This document shows positions 8,739-17,866 of a DNA stretch of 64,000 nt, one piece after another. How positions within the stretch are numbered: the stretch's first letter is position 1; every line of letters starts with the position of its first letter. The translations under genes and the position numbers were made by a program. The notes beneath the pieces were generated by a model, which searched no databases, was not told the origin of the DNA, and was given only the letters and a program-made list of their open reading frames with translations. Source of the DNA: Prochlorococcus sp. AG-442-M23. GTDB taxonomy: Bacteria; Cyanobacteriota; Cyanobacteriia; PCC-6307; Cyanobiaceae. Location of the stretch: contig QCPW01000005.1 in the NCBI GenBank assembly GCA_003209655.1, forward strand, positions 1-64,000, given 5' to 3'.

Positions 8739-10325
8739 TTATTGATGTCTTTTATATGGATGATTCTCCCACCTGTTAAAGCATGATTCCCAATAATTAT
8801 AAGTTTCTAATTCATCAGGGGTTCCCCAACAAATAAAGTAATCAACTTCAAATAATGCTACTTTTAATCCAATTTCTATAGATTTATTAATTACGCTATC
8901 TACATAATATTCCCCATTTACTTTTTCCCCACTAGCAATAGTAAGTTCTGAAGAACTTAAAAAATCCTTTGCTTTTTTAAATGTAAAGGTACCTATTAAA
9001 ACATGATCTTCTCTTGGATTGTTAAGGTTTTTCTTCACTGAAATGTTAGATATATAATTTTCACTTTCATATATCCAACTATACATTTTTGGTTTTTGTT
9101 GGGCACCTGGGTATCTTTTACATCCCCATACTAAAATATCAATCTCTTTTGTAGATAAAAGTTTTTGATATTTTTTTTCATCAAAAATGACTCCCATATC
9201 ACAAGCACTTATTATTAAAGGCTTTTCAAATTTGATATCATTATCTCCCATAGCTTTTAAAGCAGTACGAGCTTGACCATCAGTATTATTTTTTAAGGTT
9301 TTTATAATCATATCTTGTTTTTTATCATTAATAATGAGCGATGGTTTTTTATTTTTAATTAATTCTTTTCTAGTAACTATTTTTATAGTTTCCATTCTAG
9401 GAAGATCATTAATTGCTCTTGCATACATTTCAGAACCTGAAATTTTAATAAATGGCTTTGGAAGTTTATATCCTTTGTCCCTAAATCTTGAACCTTCTCC
9501 AGCCATAGTAATCAACAAACAACCTTCATATATTTTTTTATCCTTATAATTTTTATTAACTATTTTTTTAAAAATATCTGAATACCAGTTGAAATCTTCT
9601 AAATCTGAAGGAGTCCCCCATTGCATAAAATAATCAATTAAAAAAGTTGTTATTTTTAGATCATCTTTTATCATAGGTTTATATGCCATAGAAACATAAA
9701 ATTCGCTGTTAACTCTAAGATCCAATAAAACTGCACTTTTAAAATATTTCAACATCAATTGACCTGATTTAAAGTAATAGGTCCCGCTTGAGACCTCTTC
9801 CATCATTGGTTTGTCAGTAAAAGGCTTTTTCTCTTGAATATCAATGACAGAATTTTTATATTTTTTAACATAAGCATAATTAGTGTTTTTTAACATATGT
9901 GGATGGAAACCTGTATAAGTGAAAACACATCCATCAGGCTTATCTTTTTTTAAATGATTAATAAAATTGGGGAAATTAAAACAAGAATTAAAATCGCAAT
10001 AGTTAACTATAGTAGGAGTAGAAGAGTCCAAGACTGATTCGGCCTCTAAAACAGCATGAATAGGTCCTTCTTTATGTGGCTTTATAGAAATAATTGTAGT
10101 TTTTGGATGTAGATTTTTTAAAATTTTGCGAAGATTTAAATTCTGATCATTTAGATGATCTTCATTACAAATGAAAATAACTCTTTCAATTTTTTCAAAC
10201 ATTTTTACTACATGATTTATTATCTCTTTACCTCTTACTTTAATTAAGGGTTTTGGAGTCTTATATCCAGCATCTTTAAATCTTTTTCCAATTCCTGACA
10301 TTGGCACAACTAGCTGTATTCTCAT
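8739..10325 (-). CDS. Tandem double-domain sugar nucleotidyltransferase
   Basis: A 528-aa protein made of two consecutive NTP_transferase domains of about 265 residues each. Domain 1 begins VVPMSGIGKRF...KTPKP and domain 2 begins ITMAGEGSRFRDKG...KLPKP; both keep the G-x-G-x-R-F and KPKP-type motifs. Each has an Asp-containing metal site (NYCDFN; SACDMG), and each ends in a near-identical DYFxxWGTPxxLE block. Single-domain relatives activate sugar phosphates to NDP-sugars. Here both halves look catalytically complete. The gene starts 5 bp after the class II aldolase gene, so the two are probably one transcription unit. The substrate is unknown. It could make two different NDP-sugars, or act as an internally duplicated dimer. 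Confidence 0.85.
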   Translation of the reverse strand: MRIQLVVPMSGIGKRFKDAGYKTPKPLIKVRGKEIINHVVKMFEKIERVIFICNEDHLNDQNLNLRKILKNLHPKTTIISIKPHKEGPIHAVLEAESVLDSSTPTIVNYCDFNSCFNFPNFINHLKKDKPDGCVFTYTGFHPHMLKNTNYAYVKKYKNSVIDIQEKKPFTDKPMMEEVSSGTYYFKSGQLMLKYFKSAVLLDLRVNSEFYVSMAYKPMIKDDLKITTFLIDYFMQWGTPSDLEDFNWYSDIFKKIVNKNYKDKKIYEGCLLITMAGEGSRFRDKGYKLPKPFIKISGSEMYARAINDLPRMETIKIVTRKELIKNKKPSLIINDKKQDMIIKTLKNNTDGQARTALKAMGDNDIKFEKPLIISACDMGVIFDEKKYQKLLSTKEIDILVWGCKRYPGAQQKPKMYSWIYESENYISNISVKKNLNNPREDHVLIGTFTFKKAKDFLSSSELTIASGEKVNGEYYVDSVINKSIEIGLKVALFEVDYFICWGTPDELETYNYWESCFNRWENHPYKRHQ

Positions 10326-10330
10326 AATTT

Positions 10331-11335
10331 CTAATTATTAATTATTTTTCTATGAATCTCTAAATCCCAATTAATTAATTCATTTTTTTCTTTCTTAGTT
10401 AAATAATTTATTGAGGCATCTTTCGGTAATCTTGAAATTACCATTGATAAACCTAACAAAGTATCTTCATTAACTTCCTTAAATGTTCTTGGAATTAGTA
10501 TCCCTACATTTGGAATTAATACAACAGGTAATTTATTAGCTTGTAATTTTGATAATTGAATAAGTTTCTCAAGTGAATTAATTATTTTTAATCCATTTTC
10601 TAGAAAAACAACTTGATCTGGGAATAAATTACCTTTTGTTGCTATTAAAGAATGTATCTTTGAGAAAGCTATTTGATGAATGTAATCATTTTTTGGTAAT
10701 TTGTATTCTTTGCATGATAGATATTTATTAAATTTTTCTAAGTCAAGACTATTTTTAGTTAACTCAGAAAAATATAGTTTTTCTGAAATACTTTTAATAA
10801 TTTCAAAAACCCTCTCAGCAGATTCTGCACCTGCAACTATCCCATGATTGCCTAACAGAATTACATCTACAATTGGTTCTCTAATTATTTTTTTAATTTG
10901 ATTAGATAAATCAATACCAGGTTTTTTATAAGGAACTGATTTCCAATTAATTCCCTTCAAAAAAATATTAATTTTTTCTTGGTAATTTTCCTGTATTACC
11001 CAGCTGAGAGTATTAACGCAGTGTACATGAAGTACGTATTTATGAGGCATTAATGCATGCATAGTTGTCTCAATTGATGGACGCAAAGGAGAATTATTGT
11101 CCCAACTATTTTTAATTGGGTCTGGTTCATTTTTTTTTATGGAAGAAATAATTTTATTGTGATCAGTTTTAACAAAAATATTTTTATTTTTAGCATCTGA
11201 CATTTTTTGACCAGAAGCTTTTATGTACATAAAGCCATTACTTTTAAAAGAAATATTACCTCCTGGTCCTTGTACAAGATTTATATCTCTACCTATTTTT
11301 TCAGTTATATTAATAAAAGATTTTGATATTTCCAA
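10331..11335 (-). CDS. Class II aldolase/adducin-family protein
   Basis: A 334-aa protein of the class II (zinc) aldolase/adducin family. The typical GPGGNISF motif is at about residue 23, IKASGQKMSDA follows, then the metal ligands HVHCVNTLSW and later LLGNHGIVAG. Members include fuculose-1-phosphate and ribulose-5-phosphate aldolases/epimerases. The length exceeds the 210-230 aa of FucA/AraD because of a C-terminal extension of about 100 residues seen in longer members of the family. The only in-frame start is the TTG at 11335. It is the first gene of a unit with the double nucleotidyltransferase, suggesting that it makes or interconverts a phosphorylated sugar or polyol that is then activated. 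Confidence 0.85.
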   Translation of the reverse strand: MEISKSFINITEKIGRDINLVQGPGGNISFKSNGFMYIKASGQKMSDAKNKNIFVKTDHNKIISSIKKNEPDPIKNSWDNNSPLRPSIETTMHALMPHKYVLHVHCVNTLSWVIQENYQEKINIFLKGINWKSVPYKKPGIDLSNQIKKIIREPIVDVILLGNHGIVAGAESAERVFEIIKSISEKLYFSELTKNSLDLEKFNKYLSCKEYKLPKNDYIHQIAFSKIHSLIATKGNLFPDQVVFLENGLKIINSLEKLIQLSKLQANKLPVVLIPNVGILIPRTFKEVNEDTLLGLSMVISRLPKDASINYLTKKEKNELINWDLEIHRKIINN

Positions 11336-11565
11336 TTTAAAAATTAATATATTTTTAATTTTATATTATATTCTAACTTATTAATTTTTTAGAATATATA
11401 AATTTTAAAATATCATTTTATTCATTCGAAAAAAATATAAATAAAGATAATATATTGAAGTTGTTTCTTTTACTGAAATTAGGATTAATCTACTTGGATC
11501 AAAATAATAATATTTAAATTATGCATATTAAAATTTTAAAAAAAATTTTGATAAAAAAATAATTA

Positions 11566-12696
11566 CTAGATACTTTGAAATGAAGATATTATTACTTCTT
11601 TCATTTGCTTAGATGTAAACATTAAATCATACTTTTTTAAGATATGTAACTTTGCTCTATTTCCTGTTCTTACAAGATTATTTTCTGAAGAATTAAACAA
11701 TTTTTGAAGTGCTCTTAATATTGATTCCTTTTCAGGATTTACAAACCAACCTAATTTTTCTCTTTTTATTATGCTCCATGGTGTTTTTGTTGTGGTAATT
11801 ATCGGCAATCCAAAAAACATTGCTTCGGCGATTGCTATTCCAAATGATTCTGAATATGAAGGCAAAATAAAAGCGGACGCTTCGCTTAAAACTTTGCATT
11901 TCTCTTCATTAAAAACTGCTTCATTTAATTTAACTTTTCCATTTAATTTATTTTGAAGTATTATTTTTTGGAGTTTATTTATATATTCTTCAGATCCATT
12001 CCCATATATTAATATTTCCCAACCATTAAAATCTATATTTTTGCATGCGTCTAATAAAATTTCTAATCCTTTGATTGGTGCAATCCTAGAAATAGAGACT
12101 AATTTTTTTGAAAATTTATTTTCTTTATTTATTTTAAGCTTATTAAGTGGAATTCCTTCCGGAATATAAACAATTTTTTTAAATTTATATTTTAATTCCT
12201 TTATGCATTTTCTTTCTAATTCTGAAACAGCATGAAGAATATCGCATTTTTTAAAAAGTTTTTTTTCAATTAAAAAAATACTTATTAATTTTAAAATCTT
12301 CTTATTTTTAAATGGTATAGGTTGTAACATCCCAGCCGGGCATACAATTAAAATTTTATTAGGGTTTGTTTTCTTCCAAATATATGCTTCTTGACTAGTT
12401 TGTCTCCAAAGACCTTTTAAATATAAAACATCAGCATTAAAACTTTTTATTTTTTTTCTCATTGAAAATGAAATAGGGTATATTTTAGGACCAATTTTTG
12501 GAATTTTAATTATTGATAAATTTTTGGGTAAATCGTATTCTTCTTCATAACTAATATTTTCATTATCTTCTTGAGTTATTATTTGATGCTCATCTAAATT
12601 AAAGTGCTTTGCTAAACCTATAGCTAAATGAATGGTGCCTGTAGCAAGACCACCCATTTTAGTACTTAATGATTCTGTCAAAAATAAAATTTTCAA
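11566..12696 (-). CDS. GT4-family glycosyltransferase
   Basis: A 376-aa GT-B-fold enzyme. The N-terminal acceptor domain begins ILFLTESLSTKMGGLATGT. The donor half has SRIAPIKGLEILLDA, then PSYSESFGIAIAEAMFFGLP with the E-x7-E-type retaining-GT4 motif, and TTKTPWSIIKRE. The frame is closed upstream by a stop immediately before the TTG at 12696, so a TTG start is required. It is a minus-strand gene between the aldolase unit and the phosphatase/wzc pair, with about 200 bp of AT-rich DNA on either side. Predicted to add a hexose or deoxy-hexose to the repeat unit on the cytoplasmic face. Confidence 0.88.
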   Translation of the reverse strand: MKILFLTESLSTKMGGLATGTIHLAIGLAKHFNLDEHQIITQEDNENISYEEEYDLPKNLSIIKIPKIGPKIYPISFSMRKKIKSFNADVLYLKGLWRQTSQEAYIWKKTNPNKILIVCPAGMLQPIPFKNKKILKLISIFLIEKKLFKKCDILHAVSELERKCIKELKYKFKKIVYIPEGIPLNKLKINKENKFSKKLVSISRIAPIKGLEILLDACKNIDFNGWEILIYGNGSEEYINKLQKIILQNKLNGKVKLNEAVFNEEKCKVLSEASAFILPSYSESFGIAIAEAMFFGLPIITTTKTPWSIIKREKLGWFVNPEKESILRALQKLFNSSENNLVRTGNRAKLHILKKYDLMFTSKQMKEVIISSFQSI

Positions 12697-12891
12697 TTAT
12701 GAGATTAAATGCTTTTTTATTTTAATTACATCATATTAACACTAATATTTCATTTTAATAATTTATCAGAAATAATATAAAGCTATATTTAATTATTAAA
12801 TTTTATTATTCGCAATCAATAATTAGATTGGTAAAAATCCCTTCTTTGGATAATCAATTATAAGACTTTAATTTAAATAAGATTTTAAAAA

Positions 12892-13338
12892 TCAAATATG
12901 ACTTAGTAATTTGTATTGTGATGGCAATGGATTACTACCTTTATGAACTTCCATTAAATAATCTAATGATCTTTGTGGGGATAATTTGTGCTTTGATATA
13001 AGCCAAGCCATACATATAAGGGGAGATCTCTCAACACCAGCGTAACAATGTATGTAAATTGCACCAGAAGACTTTAATGATTCAATTATTTTAATAATTT
13101 CTTTTATTTCACAAATTTTAATTTCTTTTTTTACTTTGTGATCAGGCAATGTAAATCTTTTAAAATTAAACATTGATTTATAATTTTCGTCAATTGGAGC
13201 TTCTTTCTCATTACATAGATTTAAAATAGATTTTATATTCTTAGTAACTAAATATTCAAAGTGAGATTTCTTTAATGGAGCAGGACCAACTGCTAATTCG
13301 TTATTTAGTACCCAGTCCAGTTTAAATTTTTTTTTCAT
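12892..13338 (-). CDS. Dual-specificity protein phosphatase paired with the Wzc-type kinase
   Basis: A 148-aa phosphatase with the dual-specificity/PTP signature HCYAGVERS (nucleophile C98, phosphate-binding R104) and a candidate general acid D66 (TLPDH). The AWLI segment that follows is typical of the DSP family. The start ATG lies 2 bp after the wzc stop codon, so the two genes are almost certainly co-translated. In most bacteria the tyrosine-kinase co-polymerase is opposed by a Wzb-type low-molecular-weight phosphatase or a PHP phosphatase. Here a DSP occupies that place and probably dephosphorylates the tyrosine-rich tail of the kinase. That substrate is inferred from adjacency. Confidence 0.87.
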   Translation of the reverse strand: MKKKFKLDWVLNNELAVGPAPLKKSHFEYLVTKNIKSILNLCNEKEAPIDENYKSMFNFKRFTLPDHKVKKEIKICEIKEIIKIIESLKSSGAIYIHCYAGVERSPLICMAWLISKHKLSPQRSLDYLMEVHKGSNPLPSQYKLLSHI

Positions 13339-13340
13339 TT

Positions 13341-15692
13341 TTAATCATCTAGCCATTTAATGCTTTTATCAAAAATAATTTTTAGTTTCTCAAAAAATAA
13401 ATCTTTTACTCTATTTAATTGATTATTTTTTTCTCTCATCTTCTTTGCAGCGATAGCACCAGCATCCTTTTCTTCTGAATCTTCATTAGAACTATCTCCA
13501 TAAGTACTATATGCAGCATAAGCATAATCCTCATAACCATTGCTCAAAATATTTTTAGACTCCTTTTTAACTGCATTTGAAATAATTCCTAAAAAATTAG
13601 TACCACTTCTTATTGATCTATTAATAGATTCTTTTGGTAGATTTTTATTTACTGAATTAGTACTTACTAATAGAATAAGGCCATCAGATTTTTCAGAGAC
13701 TAATAATGAGTCGGCGAGACCAATTACTGGAGGTGTATCAAAAACTATTAAATCATATTTTTCACTTTCTTTAATTTCTTTGATAAAAGTTCTCATTTTT
13801 TCAGAATTTAAAAGTCTTGTAGGATCAGGTGGCTTAGTTCCTGAAGTTATAACATCCCAGTTTTTAAAACCTGGAACTGATTGAATTACGTCTGGAATTG
13901 TCAAATCTGAATTTGTAAGTAAATTTGATAGACCAGTAAGGTTATTCAAACCTAAGCGTAAATGAATTTGAGGTTTTCTTAAATCAGCATCAATTTGCAA
14001 TATTTTTAAATCCATCTCACTCAAAGTTTTTGATAATAAAATATTAATTAAAGACTTTCCCTCTTTAGGAACAGAACTTGTCATAGTAATAACTTTTATT
14101 GGATTATCACTATTGAGAAATCTTAGAGAAGTATATATGTTCCTAAGGGACTCTTGATAAAAAAATTTATCATAAGAATCTATGTTTTCATTTTTGTTAA
14201 TTAGTGATATATCATCAACTATTGATTTTTTTTCCTCTCTTAAATCTCTAAAGTATTCCACGTAAGGGACATGACCTAAAAATGGATACTTCAATTCATT
14301 TCTCACTTCCTCAGCCGAGTGAAAAACATTGTCAAATTTATCTCTTAAAAGAGCCAAAGCTAAAGCAATAAAAAATGAAATTATAGAGGCTTTAGTTAAT
14401 TCATTTGCATAACTGGGGTATATTCGAGAAGCCAAAAAACGTGGAGCTTTTATTACAGTCCAAGGCGAACTATCTTGTGCGAGTTCTAACTGAAGTTGCT
14501 CTTTGGCAGAGCTTATCCCTGCAAGATTATTTGTGGAACTTTGTAATTCAAAAACTATTGCACCATATTTATTAATTTCAACTAGTAAATCATCAAATTT
14601 CTTTGCTAAATTAGATAAATTTAATTTTTTAAGTTTAATATTATCTTCAGAAGATTTAATAGCAATATCAATTCCCTTTAACTGCTTTTCTTTGACTTTA
14701 GGTTTTAATTCTTTTAATCTAGCCTTTATATTTCTAACAATGTATGAATTTGGAGTATAAACCAGCAGTGCATCTGCAAGCTGTTCATTTAATTCTGTCA
14801 CTTGTGCATTTAATTTTTCTTCAGGATTTGTTACTTCGACAGAACCTGCACCTGCCTCCCCTACTAATTCTATAAATTTAGCAGAATTTAACTTTCCTAA
14901 TAAGATATCTTTTTTGATATTTTTTAATCTTTCTATACTTATTTCTAATCTCGAAATTTCACTCTTAATTTCATCGATGTCTTTTTTTAATTTTAATCCT
15001 TCATCTGAAGGGTTAACAAAATTATTTTCTCTTCTAAAGTTTTCTAGTTTTTCTAATAATTGACTGTTTTTTTTCCTTATCGCAGGTTCTTGAGCACTTA
15101 GAAAAGTTAAACCATCAGATAATTTCTTTTGCATTCTTTGTGAAGCATAGTTTACATAAAAAATACTAAGTTCCTCCAGCAATTCTTGATCATTTTTTGG
15201 GTTTTTACTTTGCAAGCTAAATTCTAAAATCCCTTTAGCAGACTTGTCTTTTTTAATATTTATTCTGTCTGATAAAGATTTTGGTTTAAGATTATATTTA
15301 GCAGAAATATCTTTTAAAACCAAATCACTTAATAACACTTCTCTTAGGGTTGGGATATCTTGTTCATAATCCGGACTAGTAGATCCTATAAAATTTTGAG
15401 CTGCTGAAAGAATATTTCCAGAAATAGTACTTGTCCCAGATATTTGTTTAATAGGATCTATTACTAGTATTGAAAACTCCCCTTTAAAAATAGGATTATA
15501 AATTTTTTCCTTTGTTGTTCGTAATAAACTAAAAGATGTAGATATTATTAAAGCTAATATAAAAAATCTCTTTCTCCTTAAAATAAGGCTAAGTAAAAAA
15601 TCAATAGAAGTTTTTTCTTCAGAATCTGAATTTATAAATAATTGTGAATGATTAATTTCTTCATTAGAATTATTTTGGGGTTTGTTATTCAA
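13341..15692 (-). CDS. wzc: Wzc-like polysaccharide co-polymerase with BY-kinase domain
   Basis: A 783-aa inner-membrane chain-length regulator and tyrosine autokinase. TM1 is about residues 42-58 (RRKRFFILALIISTSFS). A long periplasmic region with coiled-coil stretches (about 210-380) follows, then TM2 near 430-447 (ASIISFFIALALALL). The cytoplasmic BY-kinase has Walker A SSVPKEGKS (about 540), Walker A' LQIDADLRKP and Walker B IVFDTPPV (about 652). A tyrosine cluster, YEDYAYAAYSTY, lies near 722-735, followed by a charged tail. The frame forces a TTG start at 15692. It is divergent from wza across 80 bp and is followed at once by the phosphatase gene. Controls polymerisation and export of the surface glycan. 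Confidence 0.93.
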   Translation of the reverse strand: MNNKPQNNSNEEINHSQLFINSDSEEKTSIDFLLSLILRRKRFFILALIISTSFSLLRTTKEKIYNPIFKGEFSILVIDPIKQISGTSTISGNILSAAQNFIGSTSPDYEQDIPTLREVLLSDLVLKDISAKYNLKPKSLSDRINIKKDKSAKGILEFSLQSKNPKNDQELLEELSIFYVNYASQRMQKKLSDGLTFLSAQEPAIRKKNSQLLEKLENFRRENNFVNPSDEGLKLKKDIDEIKSEISRLEISIERLKNIKKDILLGKLNSAKFIELVGEAGAGSVEVTNPEEKLNAQVTELNEQLADALLVYTPNSYIVRNIKARLKELKPKVKEKQLKGIDIAIKSSEDNIKLKKLNLSNLAKKFDDLLVEINKYGAIVFELQSSTNNLAGISSAKEQLQLELAQDSSPWTVIKAPRFLASRIYPSYANELTKASIISFFIALALALLRDKFDNVFHSAEEVRNELKYPFLGHVPYVEYFRDLREEKKSIVDDISLINKNENIDSYDKFFYQESLRNIYTSLRFLNSDNPIKVITMTSSVPKEGKSLINILLSKTLSEMDLKILQIDADLRKPQIHLRLGLNNLTGLSNLLTNSDLTIPDVIQSVPGFKNWDVITSGTKPPDPTRLLNSEKMRTFIKEIKESEKYDLIVFDTPPVIGLADSLLVSEKSDGLILLVSTNSVNKNLPKESINRSIRSGTNFLGIISNAVKKESKNILSNGYEDYAYAAYSTYGDSSNEDSEEKDAGAIAAKKMREKNNQLNRVKDLFFEKLKIIFDKSIKWLDD

Positions 15693-15772
15693 AACTAAAA
15701 AAGATTTTTATTAGCTTATTATGTCATATAATAGGGTTGGTTACTAAGATAAATTGTTTAAAATCTTTATTA
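15693..15772. promoter_or_regulatory. Divergent wzc/wza promoter region
   Basis: Only 80 bp separates the TTG of wzc from the ATG of wza, so the promoters of both export arms, and of whatever is co-transcribed with them, must lie here or overlap the first codons. I do not see a convincing -10/-35 pair or operator. The call rests on geometry. Confidence 0.5.
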
Positions 15773-16873
15773 ATGAATAAATTTATTAAAAAATTATTTT
15801 TTTTAAAACTAGGTCTAATTACAACTATATTGCCTTTTAACCCTATACAAAATTCGTATGGTGAAACAATAAATAATTCTTTTCAAGATAATAATATATA
15901 TAGTGATATTAATTTACAAATTGATCCATATATTTTAGGTCCTGGTGACGAATTGAACATAGAAGTTTTGGATTCAGAGATTTCATCAGGAGAATATACT
16001 ATCCTTAATGATGGGAATATAAACATTCCTTTAGCAGGGGATGTAAATTTGAATGGCAGAACTTTAAAAGAAGCAATTACTGAAATTCAAAATAATCTAA
16101 AAAAACAACTTATAGAGCCAATAGTTTCTATTCAAATTATTAAACCCAGACCCATGACAGTTTTTGTTCTTGGAGAGGTTGATAAGCCAGGCATATATAC
16201 TTTAAATATGTCTGGAATTAAATCATCTATTGATACTTCAGGAGAGAGTATTCCAGGAATGCCTACTTTAATAAAGGCAATTCAAAAAGCAGGAGGAATA
16301 ACTCAATCAGCAGATCTCAAAGAGGTTGAATTAATAAGATTGTTGCCTGGAAATAAAGATGAGTATAAGATTTCAAAACTTAATCTTATAGATTTAATTT
16401 TTAATGGGGCAAGGAATAATAATCCTTACCTTTTTGATGGAGATATTATTAAGTTAAAAAAATCAACAGAATTGCCTTCAAAGAGAATTGAAACTATTAC
16501 TTATAATAATTTAACTCCAAATAAGATTCAGATAAGCGTTATTGGAGAGGTTGTAAAACCTGGAAGATTCTTAATAGATTCTAATACTCCATTACTTCAA
16601 TCAATTTTAGAAGCTGGGGGGCCAATAAATAGTAGATCCTCAAAATCAAATGTAGATTTGTATAGAATTAATAGAGATGGTACTGCTTCTCACGAAAAGT
16701 TCAAACTAGACTTTAAATCTGGAATATCTCCAAATAATCCATTATTGAAAGATGGAGATGTAGTAAGAGTTAGAAGAAATTTAATAACTAAAGCTTCGGA
16801 TTCTCTTGATACAGTTGCAAGACCACTTTCAAGTGTAGTAACAGTATATTCCTTGTTTAAAATAATAGATTAA
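15773..16873 (+). CDS. wza: Wza-like outer-membrane polysaccharide export protein
   Basis: A protein of about 366 aa with an N-terminal signal sequence (basic NKFIKKLFFLK, then a hydrophobic stretch), a Poly_export domain starting YILGPGDELNIEV, and two SLBB domains (VFVLGEVDKPGIYT and ISVIGEVVKPGRF). No lipobox cysteine is seen, unlike E. coli Wza, which fits other cyanobacterial homologues. I choose the ATG at 15773 because the signal peptide begins there. A TTG at 15737 would add 12 residues in front of it. Faces wzc divergently, and the pair forms the export channel and its cytoplasmic controller. Confidence 0.9.
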   Translation: MNKFIKKLFFLKLGLITTILPFNPIQNSYGETINNSFQDNNIYSDINLQIDPYILGPGDELNIEVLDSEISSGEYTILNDGNINIPLAGDVNLNGRTLKEAITEIQNNLKKQLIEPIVSIQIIKPRPMTVFVLGEVDKPGIYTLNMSGIKSSIDTSGESIPGMPTLIKAIQKAGGITQSADLKEVELIRLLPGNKDEYKISKLNLIDLIFNGARNNNPYLFDGDIIKLKKSTELPSKRIETITYNNLTPNKIQISVIGEVVKPGRFLIDSNTPLLQSILEAGGPINSRSSKSNVDLYRINRDGTASHEKFKLDFKSGISPNNPLLKDGDVVRVRRNLITKASDSLDTVARPLSSVVTVYSLFKIID

Positions 16874-16949
16874 AATTTTAATATGTAAAAGTGATTAGTA
16901 GATGTAAATTAAGTCTGAACATTTTTTTATATATTTAATATTTTTCTTA

Positions 16950-17858
16950 ATGAAAAAAAAATATCCTAAAATTTCAGTAGTAATACCATCCTTTAATCAA
17001 GGCTCTTTTATAGAAGAAACAATTTTATCTATTATTAATCAAAAATATCCAAACTTAGAATTAATCATCATTGATGGATTAAGTACAGATAATACTTTAG
17101 AAATAGTAAAAAAATACTTTGATTCAATAAATTACTTTGTTAGTGAAAAAGATAATGGCCAAGCTCATGCTTTAAATAAGGGTTTTCAAATTGCTTCTGG
17201 GGAAATATGTTCATATCTAAATAGTGATGATATTTATATTGATAATATTCTCTGGAAGATTGCATATCAATACAAAAAAAATCAATTTAAATGGATTTAT
17301 ACTGATGTTTTATTTGGGAAGACTATTGAAAATAGCCAATATTTTGAGGGAAGAATTTCATCATTCGAAGAGTTTTGTGCCATACAAACTATCGCTCAGC
17401 AAGGAGTATTTTGGCAAAATAACATTTTTAAAAAACCTTGGTTTGATGATAAATTGTTGTACGTGATGGACCATAAGTTTTTTATTAACTTATATAAGAA
17501 TTTTGGAAAACCAAAATATTTAAATACTACTGCAGCATTTTTTAGAATTCATGAAAATTCAAAAACCTCTAAATTTGAAAAAGTTTTGTTTAATGAGAGA
17601 AAAAAAATTGGATTTGAATATGCAGATCTTTCAGAAAATAAATATCAAAAAAGTAAAATAATATTAGAAATTAAGAGGTTAGAATCAAAAATAAAAATGA
17701 ATGAGAAATATTCTGATATCTTATCTTGCAAAAAACTACTGAGAAAAATAAAGTTGTTTCTCGAAATGGTAATTATATTTATTAAATCTCCTTTTAAACT
17801 AAGAGATCTATTTTTCTTTGGCTATTTAAAAAAATCAATAATTTCCTTTATAAAGTAA
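16950..17858 (+). CDS. GT2-family glycosyltransferase
   Basis: A 302-aa GT-A-fold enzyme with the standard family 2 opening KISVVIPSFNQGSFIEETI, followed by IIDGLSTDNTL, EKDNGQAHALNKGF and the metal-binding SYLNSDDIY. The C-terminal tail is basic (KKSIISFIK). Proteins of this type transfer a single sugar to an undecaprenyl-linked acceptor. It begins 76 bp after wza and is followed 8 bp later by a GT4 gene, so it opens the plus-strand assembly operon. The sugar is not predictable. Confidence 0.9.
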   Translation: MKKKYPKISVVIPSFNQGSFIEETILSIINQKYPNLELIIIDGLSTDNTLEIVKKYFDSINYFVSEKDNGQAHALNKGFQIASGEICSYLNSDDIYIDNILWKIAYQYKKNQFKWIYTDVLFGKTIENSQYFEGRISSFEEFCAIQTIAQQGVFWQNNIFKKPWFDDKLLYVMDHKFFINLYKNFGKPKYLNTTAAFFRIHENSKTSKFEKVLFNERKKIGFEYADLSENKYQKSKIILEIKRLESKIKMNEKYSDILSCKKLLRKIKLFLEMVIIFIKSPFKLRDLFFFGYLKKSIISFIK

Positions 17859-17866
17859 TTATTTTT

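Noticed and set aside
15737-15772. TTG start 12 codons before the wza ATG
   Set aside because: The added residues would precede the signal peptide's basic region and spoil it. The ATG at 15773 gives a normal signal sequence.
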